Positions 19,104-29,206 of a stretch of DNA of 64,000 bases are shown in pieces. The DNA comes from Chaetoceros tenuissimus (taxonomy: Eukaryota; Bacillariophyta; Thalassiosirophyceae; Chaetocerotales; Chaetocerotaceae): contig BLLK01000057.1 in assembly GCA_021927905.1 (NCBI GenBank), forward strand, positions 620,001-684,000, in the 5' to 3' direction. Under the pieces are notes generated by a model. It saw only the letters and a program-made list of their open reading frames with translations, did no database searches and was not told the DNA's origin. How positions within the stretch are numbered: position 1 is the stretch's first letter; each line of letters opens with the position of its first letter. The position numbers were made by a program, and so were the translations under genes.

Positions 19104-20710
19104 CTACTGTGGACACCCAACACATCTCAGCCAACTAGCAACATTTGATCTACCAAGTCTCTCAGCACAAGGGATAATATCTCTACTCCAAGGGATACCA
19201 TAGTCATGTATCTTTTGCAGCATTGTGATCATGTCCTTGTCAGTTACATCGTGAGCTTCTTTCATTTTGTTCATTACAAACACATAAGCAGTGTCATTGG
19301 TTAATGCAAGATGCTGCAAATAATACTCTAGGATGGGAATGTTGCTTTTTCCAATTACGTATCCCAGTATATCTTCATGGCAAGGACAACCATTATCAAT
19401 TGCCCACATCAAGGTTTTCCAATGACCTTCTCGAGCTGTTTTCAAAGTAGAATACTTATCCCATGGGACTGCGTGTTGATGGAGCCACATGTAAAGTTTC
19501 AATGATTTTTCTTTCAACTCAGTGGGGGTAAAAATATCAGTGGGGGTTAAAGTGTCATCGAAGTAAGCAACACTGTCGAAGTTAACGTGATAATCTATAT
19601 CATGGGCCATAGGGCAATTGTTTTGGAAGCAATAATCTAATATATCCACATTTCCTTGTCTAGCAGCATAGTAGAATGTTTCCTCATCCCATGGGCATCC
19701 GTTTTCTCTTGCCCATTTCAACGCCTTCAAGTCCCCGTACTCTGCAGCATTTTCACAAACACGTTCATTCCAAGGGACATTGTTCTCACGCAACCACTTC
19801 AATGCAATGAATGCAGCTTCGTGATTCCAATTCTCCATAGCACTCGAGCATATATCTTCACGAGGAGGGCAACCTTTCCGAAGACAGAGTTCCATCATTG
19901 GAATGCTTCCGCCTCTTGCAGCTTCAGTAAATAAAGACAAATCCCATTCACAATTTTTCTGTTGCAATAACCAGTTCATAACTTCAACATTACCACCCCT
20001 TGCACAAGCTAAGAAGGTATACTTGTCTATGTATTCGGACGAATCTTCGTAACTTTCTTTCAAGATATCAATTTCTCCATTTTGTACAAGATAATTGAAA
20101 ACGAGTGATTTGTTCGAAATAATTCCTTTAGACGCCATCCAATGAAGACTACTTGCCTTGCCTCTTTGTCCGATTTCCCACATGAAATGATAACAATTTA
20201 AATCTACTCCCTGATCATGAAGAAACTCTATAACATCAAGATGACCGTTTACTATTGTTTCCACGAGTTGACGCCTCGACACGATCTTCATATCCATTCT
20301 GAAAGCTACTGCACACTTTAGAATGTCAAGTCGACCATTGACTGCAGTTGACGGCAAGTTTCTTCTTGAAATGATCTCGGCGCTTTGAGAAAGCATTCTG
20401 TTGCCAATCTAAGCGGACCTGTTGCGACATCTTTTGCTGTGGTCTTCTTATTGCTACCTTGTTGAAGAATGACATCGACATCAATTACATTATTCTTCAT
20501 TTCAACTCCGAGATTGATGTAATTCCAATAAAAATGTTTTGAGACAGGAGCAACAAAAGCAAAGTTGCCTTTCCCGACAAATTCTAGACAATGTTGAAAC
20601 ACATCACTTGGAAGATCTTGGATATGTTTCAGCACGTCTTCCCGAATAGTCGAGTTCGGATCCTCTTCGCTTTCTTCGTGAACTACTTTGATCCTTTTTA
20701 CACTTGACAT
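19104..20710 (-). CDS. F-box/ankyrin-repeat protein, interrupted by one frameshift
   Basis: The N-terminal part (ATG at 20710) carries an F-box-like segment, LPSDVFQHCLEFVGKGNFAF. The C-terminal part is a series of ankyrin-like units with the WxxNGCPWxE style typical of stramenopiles (LKWARENGCPWDEETFYYA, LDYCFQNNCPM). F-box/ankyrin proteins usually recruit substrates to SCF ubiquitin ligases. The two parts lie in different frames that overlap at 20318-20396. Homology of TCRQ in one frame to AVNGRLDILKC in the other puts a one-base loss near 20348. As read, translation would stop at 20318 after 130 residues. It could be a young pseudogene or a consensus error. The same family recurs at 62505. 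Confidence 0.75.
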
Positions 20711-22413
20711 TTTTTTTCGAGATGGATTTTATGAAGCTATTGATTGTTGTATTGTTGTTGTTGTTGTTGATAAGTACCAATGTACTGCGATAGATGAAAC
20801 GATGATGTCTGTTGTGGTCTGTGTGGTCTGTCAGAAAGCCTTTTGAAAGAAAAGGGAAGAAAAGAGAGTGAGTCGAGGATTAGGATTTTAAAATGTAAAA
20901 CACCTTGATGTGATTGTGATCCTCACTCCTTCATTATTCATACTCATCAATCATGAGAAAAAGTACTTTATAGTCTAGAAAACATATTTTTATTGTAGCT
21001 GTCTAAATTTTGAACATCTGCATCTATTTGAATGATGATCTCTTGAAGCAATACTACTTCTTCTCAAGTGTATCAAATGAGGTGTCTAAGGCACTTCAAT
21101 GAATATATTAAAATAATATTTAATCTCTAAAAATGTAGAGTGTAAGAGAAATATATTTGATCTATTGAACTTCTGCTTTTGATTCTTTCTTTCAATTTGG
21201 AAGAATCTTTTTCTGACTTTATAGTCTATATAATAGGTTATCAAGACGTCAAAAGTTGGAAAACAAAACGAGGAAAAAAATGTGCTGATCTCTTTTCTCA
21301 CCAACTACAAACAACCATTCTGGTATCTAGCTTGCAATAGAACCCAACAAAGTTTTTAATCTCTTTCCACACACATGGAGGACAGCCTCTCTGTTGCTTT
21401 TGTAGAGTTTGTTATACATACTATCATCACACTACTTTCTGACATTCCTTTCAGATGACGTTTGGTTGCCTAGCCTAGCACCTTTCCTTTTGACCCATTC
21501 AGTGCTTTGATGCAATCGATGTCTAAATGGAGGAGTGATGGTTCTAGATTCCCAGCATTATTTGGTTAGAGTTGAGAAATATTTTACAATGTGATACAGA
21601 ATTCATTCGGTGATAAGTTTTAATTTCCACTTTGAATCAGTGCATGGCCTATTTGATGCAGTGCGTTGGTACATTTCTACCAAGTGAAATAAAAACCATG
21701 CCAAGATTGATGGCATTTTCCATATATATTTGGATTATCAGTATATTCTTTCTATGCGATGCATTTCTTAAGTACATTTTCGGATCTTCCACGTTGAATC
21801 AGGACAAGTAGCTTTGGTACATTTATACCATGTGATACAGACTTCACATTGCGATAGATTGCATTTTCTATAGTTGCATCACTGGTCTTCTTTGATGACA
21901 AGATCTGGTGCATTACTACCATATGATATATAATTCATGCAGAAAAAGGTGACATGTTCCATTTTGAATCAGTGCATTGCCTATTTGATGCAGTGCTTTG
22001 GCCAACTCCGATCATCAACTACATCGATTTCTCTGGAGATTACGCCTTGTATGATTTAGTACATCGCCTATTTGACTCAGTGCTTAGGTCCATTTTTCTC
22101 ATTTTATTACGATGAAGTGTCCTAAGATGCAGTGCTTTAGCTCATCACCATCCACCGCCTTGATTGTATCTATCATTATTTCTAGTTTCAAGCAGTTTTC
22201 CAAGGAATTTGAGACTAGTCTTTTGCCAATTAGCGTATGGTACAGTTAGGGTCTCGAGGACTACAGCTTCATAACCACAGCTAATAATACAATAAATCAA
22301 ACTTATTTTTATAATATTTCGTCTTACTCATCTTGTTTTTACAATATCTACGATGCTTGGAAGACAAATTCTTTCGACAGATACTTCTCAAAGCTCAGTT
22401 CATGTTGATTCAT
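20711..22413. other. Long spacer with degenerate repeats
   Basis: No gene is supported over 1.7 kb. Between about 21.6 and 22.15 kb a phrase close to GAATCAGTGCATTGCCTATT, then TGATGCAGTGCTTTGG and TACATTT, recurs three to five times in decayed form (21635, 21800, 21965, 22060, 22130). Confidence 0.5.
21630..22150. repeat. Degenerate tandem repeats
   Basis: Imperfect copies share TTGAATCAGTGCAT, GCCTATTTGATGCAGTGC and GGTACATTTMTACCA words, at irregular spacing of about 70-170 bp. The array is old. Confidence 0.5.
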
Positions 22414-23814
22414 CTACTCATCATGGAATGATAGGTCAGATACTGGCATTTTTCCAAAGCCATTGTGACTCAAGGAAAGTCTAGAGATAGATGATGATGG
22501 AGCTTGGTCCAAGGAGAGAGGTTTGCTTTGAGAAGGAGTGCGAATAGGAGAGGTAACATAAGTATTGAATCTACGTTTCTTCATAGGAGTGCACTCTTCC
22601 TCTTGTTCTTGTTCAGATGATGACCTCTTCAAGGACAAAGGCTTTTTTGGGGTACGTGCAATATATCCGGCAGGGCTTTTGATCTTAATTGAAGAAGCTC
22701 TGTCTTTCTTTTTCGCATCTTTCTCAAGGAAACATTTTGAAAACGCACCAAGAACATTTTCATTGTTTTTTTTTATGTTGCCTTTTAGAGTGCATACTTT
22801 GAGTGCTCTAAGCTTTTGCTCTGCAAGAATCTCTGTGAATCCATTTTCAACACGATTTCTTGCATTAAGATCCTGATCAGAGGTACAACTTTTAAATGAG
22901 GAGTTTAGATGGAGTCTGAGGTTCTTGAATGCTTGAAAAAGTTCTTCAATTTGTGGTCTAGTCATATTTGCAATTGACTTCTTCTGTGGATCAGTGATCA
23001 AAGCAGACACCTGTTCATTAGACATGTAGGCAAGGACACAGTTTGTATTCTGAAATTCTAGAGGTCCAGCACCAAAAGTTGTGAATATACGGCCTTTAAG
23101 TTCCAGCTTATTGCGTTCTTGAATTTTGATTCTGTGTTGAATCGCTAAATTCTCCATTGCAGCAACCTTAGCTTCGCTTTCCAATATGAGTACATTGCAT
23201 TCAGTCTTTTGGCTCTCGAGGTTTTTCTCGTAATGTTGAGCCTCAGCATCTTGTCTCTTAGAAAGACTATCAAGCTCTTTCTGTGCGTCAGCTGCAAACT
23301 TGTCCACTTTATTCTTGAACTCTCTTTTCATCTGTTCAATTTTCCTGTTCAATGCAGCTTCCTCCTCTTTCAATTCATCTTCTTCCATTAGATGTTGATG
23401 ACGCAACTCATCTTTTTGTTGCTGCCAGTTACCTGAAACCTCATCATATGTGCACTCCAGGGCATGGTATTCCTTCGAGGTGGCATCAATTCTCATGTAT
23501 AGATCATCTCGCTCATTTTCCAACTGCCGAAAGTTGGCACGGTTAGCCTTGAGTTCATTTGTTGCAAGCTTGATATCATTCATGAGTGTTGCCCTTACAA
23601 TAGACAATTTTTCTGATGTAACAGTCTCGAGCCAGATCTTCAAAGACTCATCCAGCTCTATATCGAGGTTGTCCTTGTTCTTGATGTATTCGAAGAGGAG
23701 AGGTATTCCCTGTTTGACAATCTCCTTTGAGAGCACTTCATCTGCTTCAAGCTTGAGATCAGGAAGTGCGAGACGGGTGTTGGAGAGCTCCATGTTTGTG
23801 AGGTCGAACTTCAT
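22414..23814 (-). CDS. Nuclear-type coiled-coil protein with E2F-type promoter
   Basis: 466 residues are encoded if translation starts at the ATG at 23814. The frame is open to an ATG at 23967, but that codon sits 7 bp from the E2F-type site and has no counterpart in the paralogue at 27132, so the later ATG is preferred. Residues about 100-250 form a long Glu/Lys-rich coiled coil (EEDELKEEEAALNRKIEQMK). A conserved block ends with SSFKSCTSDQD. The last 60 residues hold a nuclear localisation signal (PMKKRRF), a TSPIRTP pair of CDK-type sites and a Ser-rich tail. This points to a nuclear, cell-cycle-linked structural or adaptor protein; no family can be named. Confidence 0.75.
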   Translation of the reverse strand: MKFDLTNMELSNTRLALPDLKLEADEVLSKEIVKQGIPLLFEYIKNKDNLDIELDESLKIWLETVTSEKLSIVRATLMNDIKLATNELKANRANFRQLENERDDLYMRIDATSKEYHALECTYDEVSGNWQQQKDELRHQHLMEEDELKEEEAALNRKIEQMKREFKNKVDKFAADAQKELDSLSKRQDAEAQHYEKNLESQKTECNVLILESEAKVAAMENLAIQHRIKIQERNKLELKGRIFTTFGAGPLEFQNTNCVLAYMSNEQVSALITDPQKKSIANMTRPQIEELFQAFKNLRLHLNSSFKSCTSDQDLNARNRVENGFTEILAEQKLRALKVCTLKGNIKKNNENVLGAFSKCFLEKDAKKKDRASSIKIKSPAGYIARTPKKPLSLKRSSSEQEQEEECTPMKKRRFNTYVTSPIRTPSQSKPLSLDQAPSSSISRLSLSHNGFGKMPVSDLSFHDE

Positions 23815-23973
23815 GTTGGAATTGTTGAACTTTGCTTTTGATGGAATGGCTTTCAATACTGCAATTTGTGTTTTTATGTGAGAAGAGCAACGATGAAATG
23901 GAGAAAGATGAGCGAGCCATTTGGTTGACAGTGGTTGACAGTCGTTGGTTGAAGCTAAAAAACTCATACATAA

Positions 23974-23984
23974 TTGGCGCGAAA
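23974..23984 (-). promoter_or_regulatory. E2F-type site (TTTCGCGCCAA)
   Basis: On the coding strand the sequence is TTTCGCGCCAA, which fits the E2F/DP consensus. It lies 160 bp before the preferred ATG of the coiled-coil gene and is embedded in a block conserved at the paralogue (28725). Function is inferred from the match and its conservation. Confidence 0.6.
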
Positions 23985-24369
23985 CTAACTAAGATACCCC
24001 AACCTGAGAAGGATAGAGATGCATGTAGTTTCTCGTCTTTGATCAATCAACAGCCACCATTGAAATCTTTACATTGATGAAGCAATAGATTGTCTGTGCT
24101 GATTCAGTTTTTACAATTCATCATTGAAAATGCCTAGATATTAATGAACAGGATCATTTTATATGGGAGAGAAGACCAATGCAAGCAAACCTTGCAGGTC
24201 CTTTCTTTGGCTGACGAGGGAGATGACTACGTTATATATTATTCTTTTTCAATGAGACTTATGGGAAACTTGCTTTTGACTTGAATATGTAAATGCAAAT
24301 GAACAAATGAAGAAGAAAAACAACAAGAAGAAGAAGAAAACGATTTCCTCAAAATTACAGGTGGACCCT

Positions 24370-25670
24370 TAGAAACCAAGAAGACTTACTATACGTTGGT
24401 AGATTATAAAGGAATAAAGGGAAGTGGAAGGCTTTTGATCCAGAAGTTGGGAACATAGTACTGTCCATCCCTAACGCTAAGAATGAAAAGGTAATATTGA
24501 AGCGGTTACAATGCTTAGAAGCGCGAGAAATGCTGGAAGTATGGATGGCTATGGACGGAAACAATTGTAGACAGGTACGATGAAAGCCGTAAAAGAGTGG
24601 GCTAGTAAACTCCGAAAAGGGCGATGCTCCGAAGAAATGTCTTGGAAAGCGTATTGTTCAACGATATGAGAAAGGTGGAATATGTACTGTTACAATACCT
24701 AATACCTTTACAAAACCAGAGTGGTCGAAGATTATGACGCCAGCAACGAAATTGGCTTTACAGAGAGCAGGATATAGTTCAACCCTGATTACCAGTCTCG
24801 GAGATAAGCTAACATTGGAAACGGGTACTACAAGTATGCATCTTCCCTTTGATGTGGTAAATGTATCAGCTCTCTTATTCCATCATTGGAAACAATCATC
24901 CACACAGGACATACTCAAGTCCAATGTAGAAGCGATGGTATTGGAAATCGGCTGGTATGGTGACATTACGGCTCAGAGAATTAGTCTACAATACTGTTCT
25001 ACAAATTCATGGATGCTATATACTTTGAACTTTATGCAAGAACATGGGATAATGGCTCAAGTGCCACATGTCCAATTAATACCATCCAGAAGGGGAGATA
25101 TCTCTATTATCCAAGCAGCATTTACTATTGGATAACTTGGTCTCCATTAGTGATTTGTGTCTAGAGTATTTTAGGTAGCAGTGTGCGATGGATCGTACTT
25201 CGAGGTTTACAATATCTGCACAGGTGCTCTGGTGATCTCCAGTGCAGATGGCTCGCAGCGGATTAAAGGAGGAGGAGGAGTACCGGTTTTATTAAGAGAG
25301 AAACGAACTCTTACAGAGGAGAAGTTACGGTATTTCGCCTGGTAGCATTGACTATAAGCCTTGGAGATAAAACTTCCTCTATTGTGGTTGCTAGTGATAA
25401 TGATAAAGCAGTGGACTCATTGTGGTGGAAATGGGATTATGTCAAAACTTCCATGAAGAGTATAGATCTGATTATATCAAACTTTGACCCGGGGGATAAG
25501 AGCTTAGTTCAACCTATACCGACTACAGTGAAAGGGTACGCGGACAACTTGCATCGTCCGCTGACCTTTGTAGAACATCTGAATACTAAGTTGAATCACT
25601 GGGAAGGAGAAAAACGAAATTGTACAAAGCAAGATGAAGACCTATTGCATTTCCTTACTTGTTAAGAGCA
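24370..25670 (+). mobile_element. Fossil of a reverse-transcriptase-family retroelement
   Basis: Fragments resemble the part of diatom retroelement polyproteins that lies downstream of the reverse transcriptase: a linker with LEAREMLEVWMAMDGNN and IMTPATKLALQRAGY, then an RNase H-like part (VCDGSYFEVY, VVASDNDKAVDSLWW, VKGYADN). The reverse-transcriptase core itself is not present. The copy is clearly broken in several places and looks old. Class (LTR or non-LTR) cannot be decided and terminal repeats were not found. Confidence 0.6.
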
Positions 25671-25703
25671 CGAAGATATTATTCAGTTTCTGTAGAAATA
25701 TGA

Positions 25704-25724
25704 TGTATATATATATATATATAT
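25704..25724. repeat. TA dinucleotide run
   Basis: About ten consecutive TA repeats, just beyond the retroelement fossil. Confidence 0.85.
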
Positions 25725-25867
25725 CAAAAGTCAATCTTTAAAATCACTAACCCACAACGTCAATTTCATTACAAAAATATATATTTGTAAGTGTTTGTGT
25801 TAAAATTGGTCAATGGTGCCATATCGAAATAATTTTTCTTCGAGACGAATTTTAGCTATTTTTATCT

Positions 25868-26014
25868 GTTACTCCGGGTACACGACCAGATACTCCGGGT
25901 ACACGACCAGATACTCCGGGTACACGACCAGATACTCCGGGTACACGACCAAATACTCCGGGTACACGACCAGATACTCCGGGTACACGACCAGATACTC
26001 CGGGTACACGACCA
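25868..26014. repeat. 21-bp minisatellite, seven copies
   Basis: The unit TACTCCGGGTACACGACCAGA repeats about seven times with almost no variation (one copy has CCAAA). Because 21 is a multiple of three, it is open on both strands. The + strand frame (ATG 25813 to stop 26031) encodes a YSGYTTR heptad repeat, and the minus strand a VVYPEYL heptad. Whether either is expressed is unknown. The low divergence suggests recent expansion. Confidence 0.9.
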
Positions 26015-27131
26015 ATTTCTCTATTTTATAGCTACTGCCCGCAGAATTGCGACAATTTGCCCATACAACCAAAATGAAAAATTTACTATCTACAAACAAC
26101 AAGTACGTATTTGTAAACATGATGTTAATTATATTGATATGTAGTCAAAGAAAGTTTATACAAGAGTTCTTTTTGTCAGTACTGGCTGGTGATGTTTCAG
26201 CCAGCAGGTACTATGAGTGAAGCCACGGTTATGTTCAATTATGAAATCCAATGTGGAAATGAAAAATTAGCTCATTCATACTGCGTATTGGCTGACGAGG
26301 ATGGTCAACAGAAATCTATATACATGCTAGGCAGTTTCATCTGTTAATATTTATTTCCATCTTTGGTACTTAGGTATCAAGCTCGTATGGTAAATGGCAG
26401 CAGATTGCGAAGAAACAGAAAATGACTTCTCTAATATTACTGAGCTGTCGAACTCTTCTAAATCTAAACTACCGAAGGAAGATAGAATCAAATATCAAAA
26501 CATTAGATCTTGAAAGTGCCGCAGCACCTTCTCTTAAAATGAGTCATCAACACCAATACCTTGCCAATATGAAAAGATCAAATTGTTTGAGCATACTAGG
26601 ACCAGATGATCAAAGGGGTACAAATTCTAGCATTATCAGTTACAATTTTCAAAATATATCGGATAGCTATACAGAATTTAAATTCATCGCGTGCAGTTAC
26701 ATTTCCTTTTCTTTATATTTTTAAATGTTCTATCTTACAACTACATCGCAAGCAATTGCTGAGGAATGAATGTCTTGTTCTCTCGGGAAAAGTGCGAGAG
26801 TTTCTATTCATGCATGCTTTGGAATGGCAACAATAGAAATGCACTGTAAATATATCATTGACATTTCTTTGTTCTTTCAAATAATGAGACTAATATGTAT
26901 TGCTCTATTCGCAGATACATTTGATGATATTTAAGAGGTGACTGCAATCACGAATCAGGTCTTTCATAAGGAATACATTTTGACTATCATAAATTTTAAT
27001 ATAATAATCCAAATTTATTTATAATATTCCGTCTTACTCATCTTGTTTTACAATGTCTGTGATGCTTAGAAGACAAAGTCTTTCGATAGATGCTTCTCTA
27101 AAGCTTTGTTCTTACTTCCGTTTTGTTCTAT
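26015..27131. other. Spacer with one element shared with 29.0 kb
   Basis: 26152-26211 matches 29017-29076 (AAGTTTAYACAA, then CAGCCARCAGGTAC). A short frame at 26393-26515 (MAADCEETENDFSNITEL) is too weak to call a gene. Nothing else is recognised. Confidence 0.4.
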
Positions 27132-28564
27132 TTACTCAAGGAATGATAGGTCAGATACTGGCACTTTTCCGAAGCTACTCTGACTCAGAGAAAGTCTAGA
27201 GATGGATGATGATGGAGCTTGGTCCAAGGAGAGAGGTTTGCTTTGAGTAGGAGTGCGAATAGGAGTTCGAATAAGTTTGCGATTAGGAGTATGAATTTGA
27301 GTGCGAATAGGAGAGGTAACATAAGTATTGAATCTACGTTTCTTCATAGGAACGGACTCTTCCTCTTGTTCTTGTTCAGATGATGACCTCTTCAAGGATG
27401 GAAGCTTGGTCGGGGTACGGACAATATATCTAGCAGGGCTTTTCTTTACAGCTAAAGAAGTTCTTCCTTTTTTCTTCGTTTCTACTTCTTCAATTAATCC
27501 TAAAAACGCTTCCCGAACCTCGTCACTATTTGATTCAAATTCTCCCCCTGGAGTGCATACTTTGAGTGCTCTAAGCTTTCGCTCCTGAAGAATTTCTTTT
27601 TGGTCAAACCCAACGCGAATTCTCTTTCCAACATCCTGGTCAGAGGTACAACTTTTAAATGAGGAGTTTTCATGGAGTCGGAGGTTCTTCAATGCAAGAA
27701 AAAGTTTATCAAGTTCATTTCCGTTCATTTCTTTAATGAATATCTTCTTTGCGTCATTGATTAATTCAGAAACCTGCTCTGTAGGCATATGTTTAAGGAC
27801 AAAGTCTCTATCCTTTTTGTCTAGAGGTCCAGCACCAAAAGATGCCAGTGCTTGGCCATCAAGAGCAAGATTGTTGCATTTTTGTTTGCTTGTTTCGAGT
27901 GCTATCTTTAATTTCTCGATTGAAGCATCGGTGGCATCTTTGTGCAGTAAGTGTTCATTGTGTTCAGTCCGTTTGACATCAAGTAAATTCTGGTAATGTT
28001 GATCTTCATGTTCATGTCTCTTGGCAAGATTAGCAATATCTTCCTCCACTTCAGCCTCGAACTCTGTGTATTCATTATCGTACTCTCTTTGCATCCGTTC
28101 AATTTCCCTGTCCAATGCCTCTTTCTTCTGGCTCAGTTCAGCTGCTTTTCATCGTGCTGCTTACGCATTTCATCAGCACTTTTCTGCCAGTCGTTGGCAA
28201 CAGAGGTATATCTGCATTCCAGTTTATTGTACTCCTCCCAAGTGGCATCAATTTTTGTGTTTAATTCCTGTCGCTCATTTTCCAATTGCTGAATGTTGGC
28301 TTGGTTAGTGTCGGTTTCTCTTGCTGCAAGCTTGAGGGCATTTTGAATTTTTGACTTTACGTCGACCACATCATCTGTTGTAACAGTCTCGAGCCAGATC
28401 TTCGTAGGACGGTCCAGCTCTTCTAAATCGAGCTTGTCCTTGTTCTTGATGTATTGGAAGAGTCGAGGCAGTCCCTGCTTGACGATCATCTTTAAGAACT
28501 CTTGATCTGGTTCAAGTGTGAGACGGGTGTTGGAGAGCTCCATGTTTGTGAGGTCGAACTTCAT
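27132..28564 (-). pseudogene. Paralogous nuclear-type coiled-coil gene with one frameshift
   Basis: The start is taken at the ATG at 28564 by alignment to 23814; MKFDLTNMELSNTRL is identical in both. The first 140 or so codons (down to MRKQHDEKQLN) are in one frame and the rest (EALDREIERMQ onward) in another. The break lies near 28145 and fits loss of a single G. After it the frame is intact to the stop at 27132, with SSFKSCTSDQD, a PMKKRRF nuclear signal and an enlarged SP/TP-rich tail (SPIRTQIHTP, LIRTPIRTPTQSK). The undamaged remainder and the conserved promoter suggest a recent lesion or a sequence error rather than an old pseudogene. Confidence 0.7.
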
Positions 28565-28724
28565 GTTGGAATTGGTGAACTTTGCTTTTGATAGAATGGC
28601 TTTCAATACTGCAACTTTGTGTTTTATGAAGTAATAAGGCAAATGGAAATGGAGAAAGATGATGAGCGCATTTGGTTTTGTGTCGCGGTGGTGGGATTCA
28701 AAGGCTAAAAAACTATAAATAGAA

Positions 28725-28735
28725 TTGGCGGGAAA
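28725..28735 (-). promoter_or_regulatory. E2F-type site (TTTCCCGCCAA)
   Basis: On the coding strand the sequence is TTTCCCGCCAA, a strong E2F/DP match. It sits in the same position relative to the start of its gene as the site at 23974, with flanking similarity (GGCTAAAAAACT on one side, CCCAACCTGAG on the other). Confidence 0.6.
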
Positions 28736-28768
28736 CTGCAACCAGAAATCCCAACCTGAGGAGGATGT

Positions 28769-28816
28769 CCGGCCGTGTCCGGCCGTGTCCGGTTGTGTCC
28801 GGTCTGTCCGTCGTCC
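28769..28816. repeat. Short 10-bp tandem repeat (GTGTCCGGCC-like)
   Basis: TGTCCGGCCG words repeat about four times in upstream DNA of the coiled-coil paralogue. It is locally GC-rich in an AT-rich window. Confidence 0.8.
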
Positions 28817-29206
28817 GAAAATTGTTGCATACCTCTCGTTGAAATTGATTAGATATTATGATGCAAGTGCATCTTAGAGATCTGTTTCCACACAGAGATA
28901 TAGATTTCTTTTTGAAAAGAACATCTTATAAAAATCTTTCCATAAAGAGAAAATAGAGCAAAATTATTTGAACAAAATACCAGACAGAAGGTAGTAGAAT
29001 TTTTATTGGAACAAGCAAGTTTACACAATTCTTTTTATCCTTGGCACTGGCGATGCATGATTCAGCCAACAGGTACACAATGATGTTGGGTTTCCAAAAA
29101 AAAGTTTGGAAAGAAGTCTCCAAGTTTTGAGTTCATTCAGGACGGAAGTTTCTTTTGATGCTCTAATCCCATCTTTTGAAAAGAGGATAATTGCTTTCAA
29201 AACGTG
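28817..29206. other. Divergent intergenic region
   Basis: No gene is seen between the coiled-coil paralogue (minus) and the ankyrin-like gene (plus). It contains the 60-bp element 29017-29076 that is shared with 26152-26211. Confidence 0.5.

Noticed and set aside
22565-22876. 103-codon plus-strand frame
   Set aside because: Antisense shadow of the coiled-coil gene; a similar shadow exists at 27328 over its paralogue.
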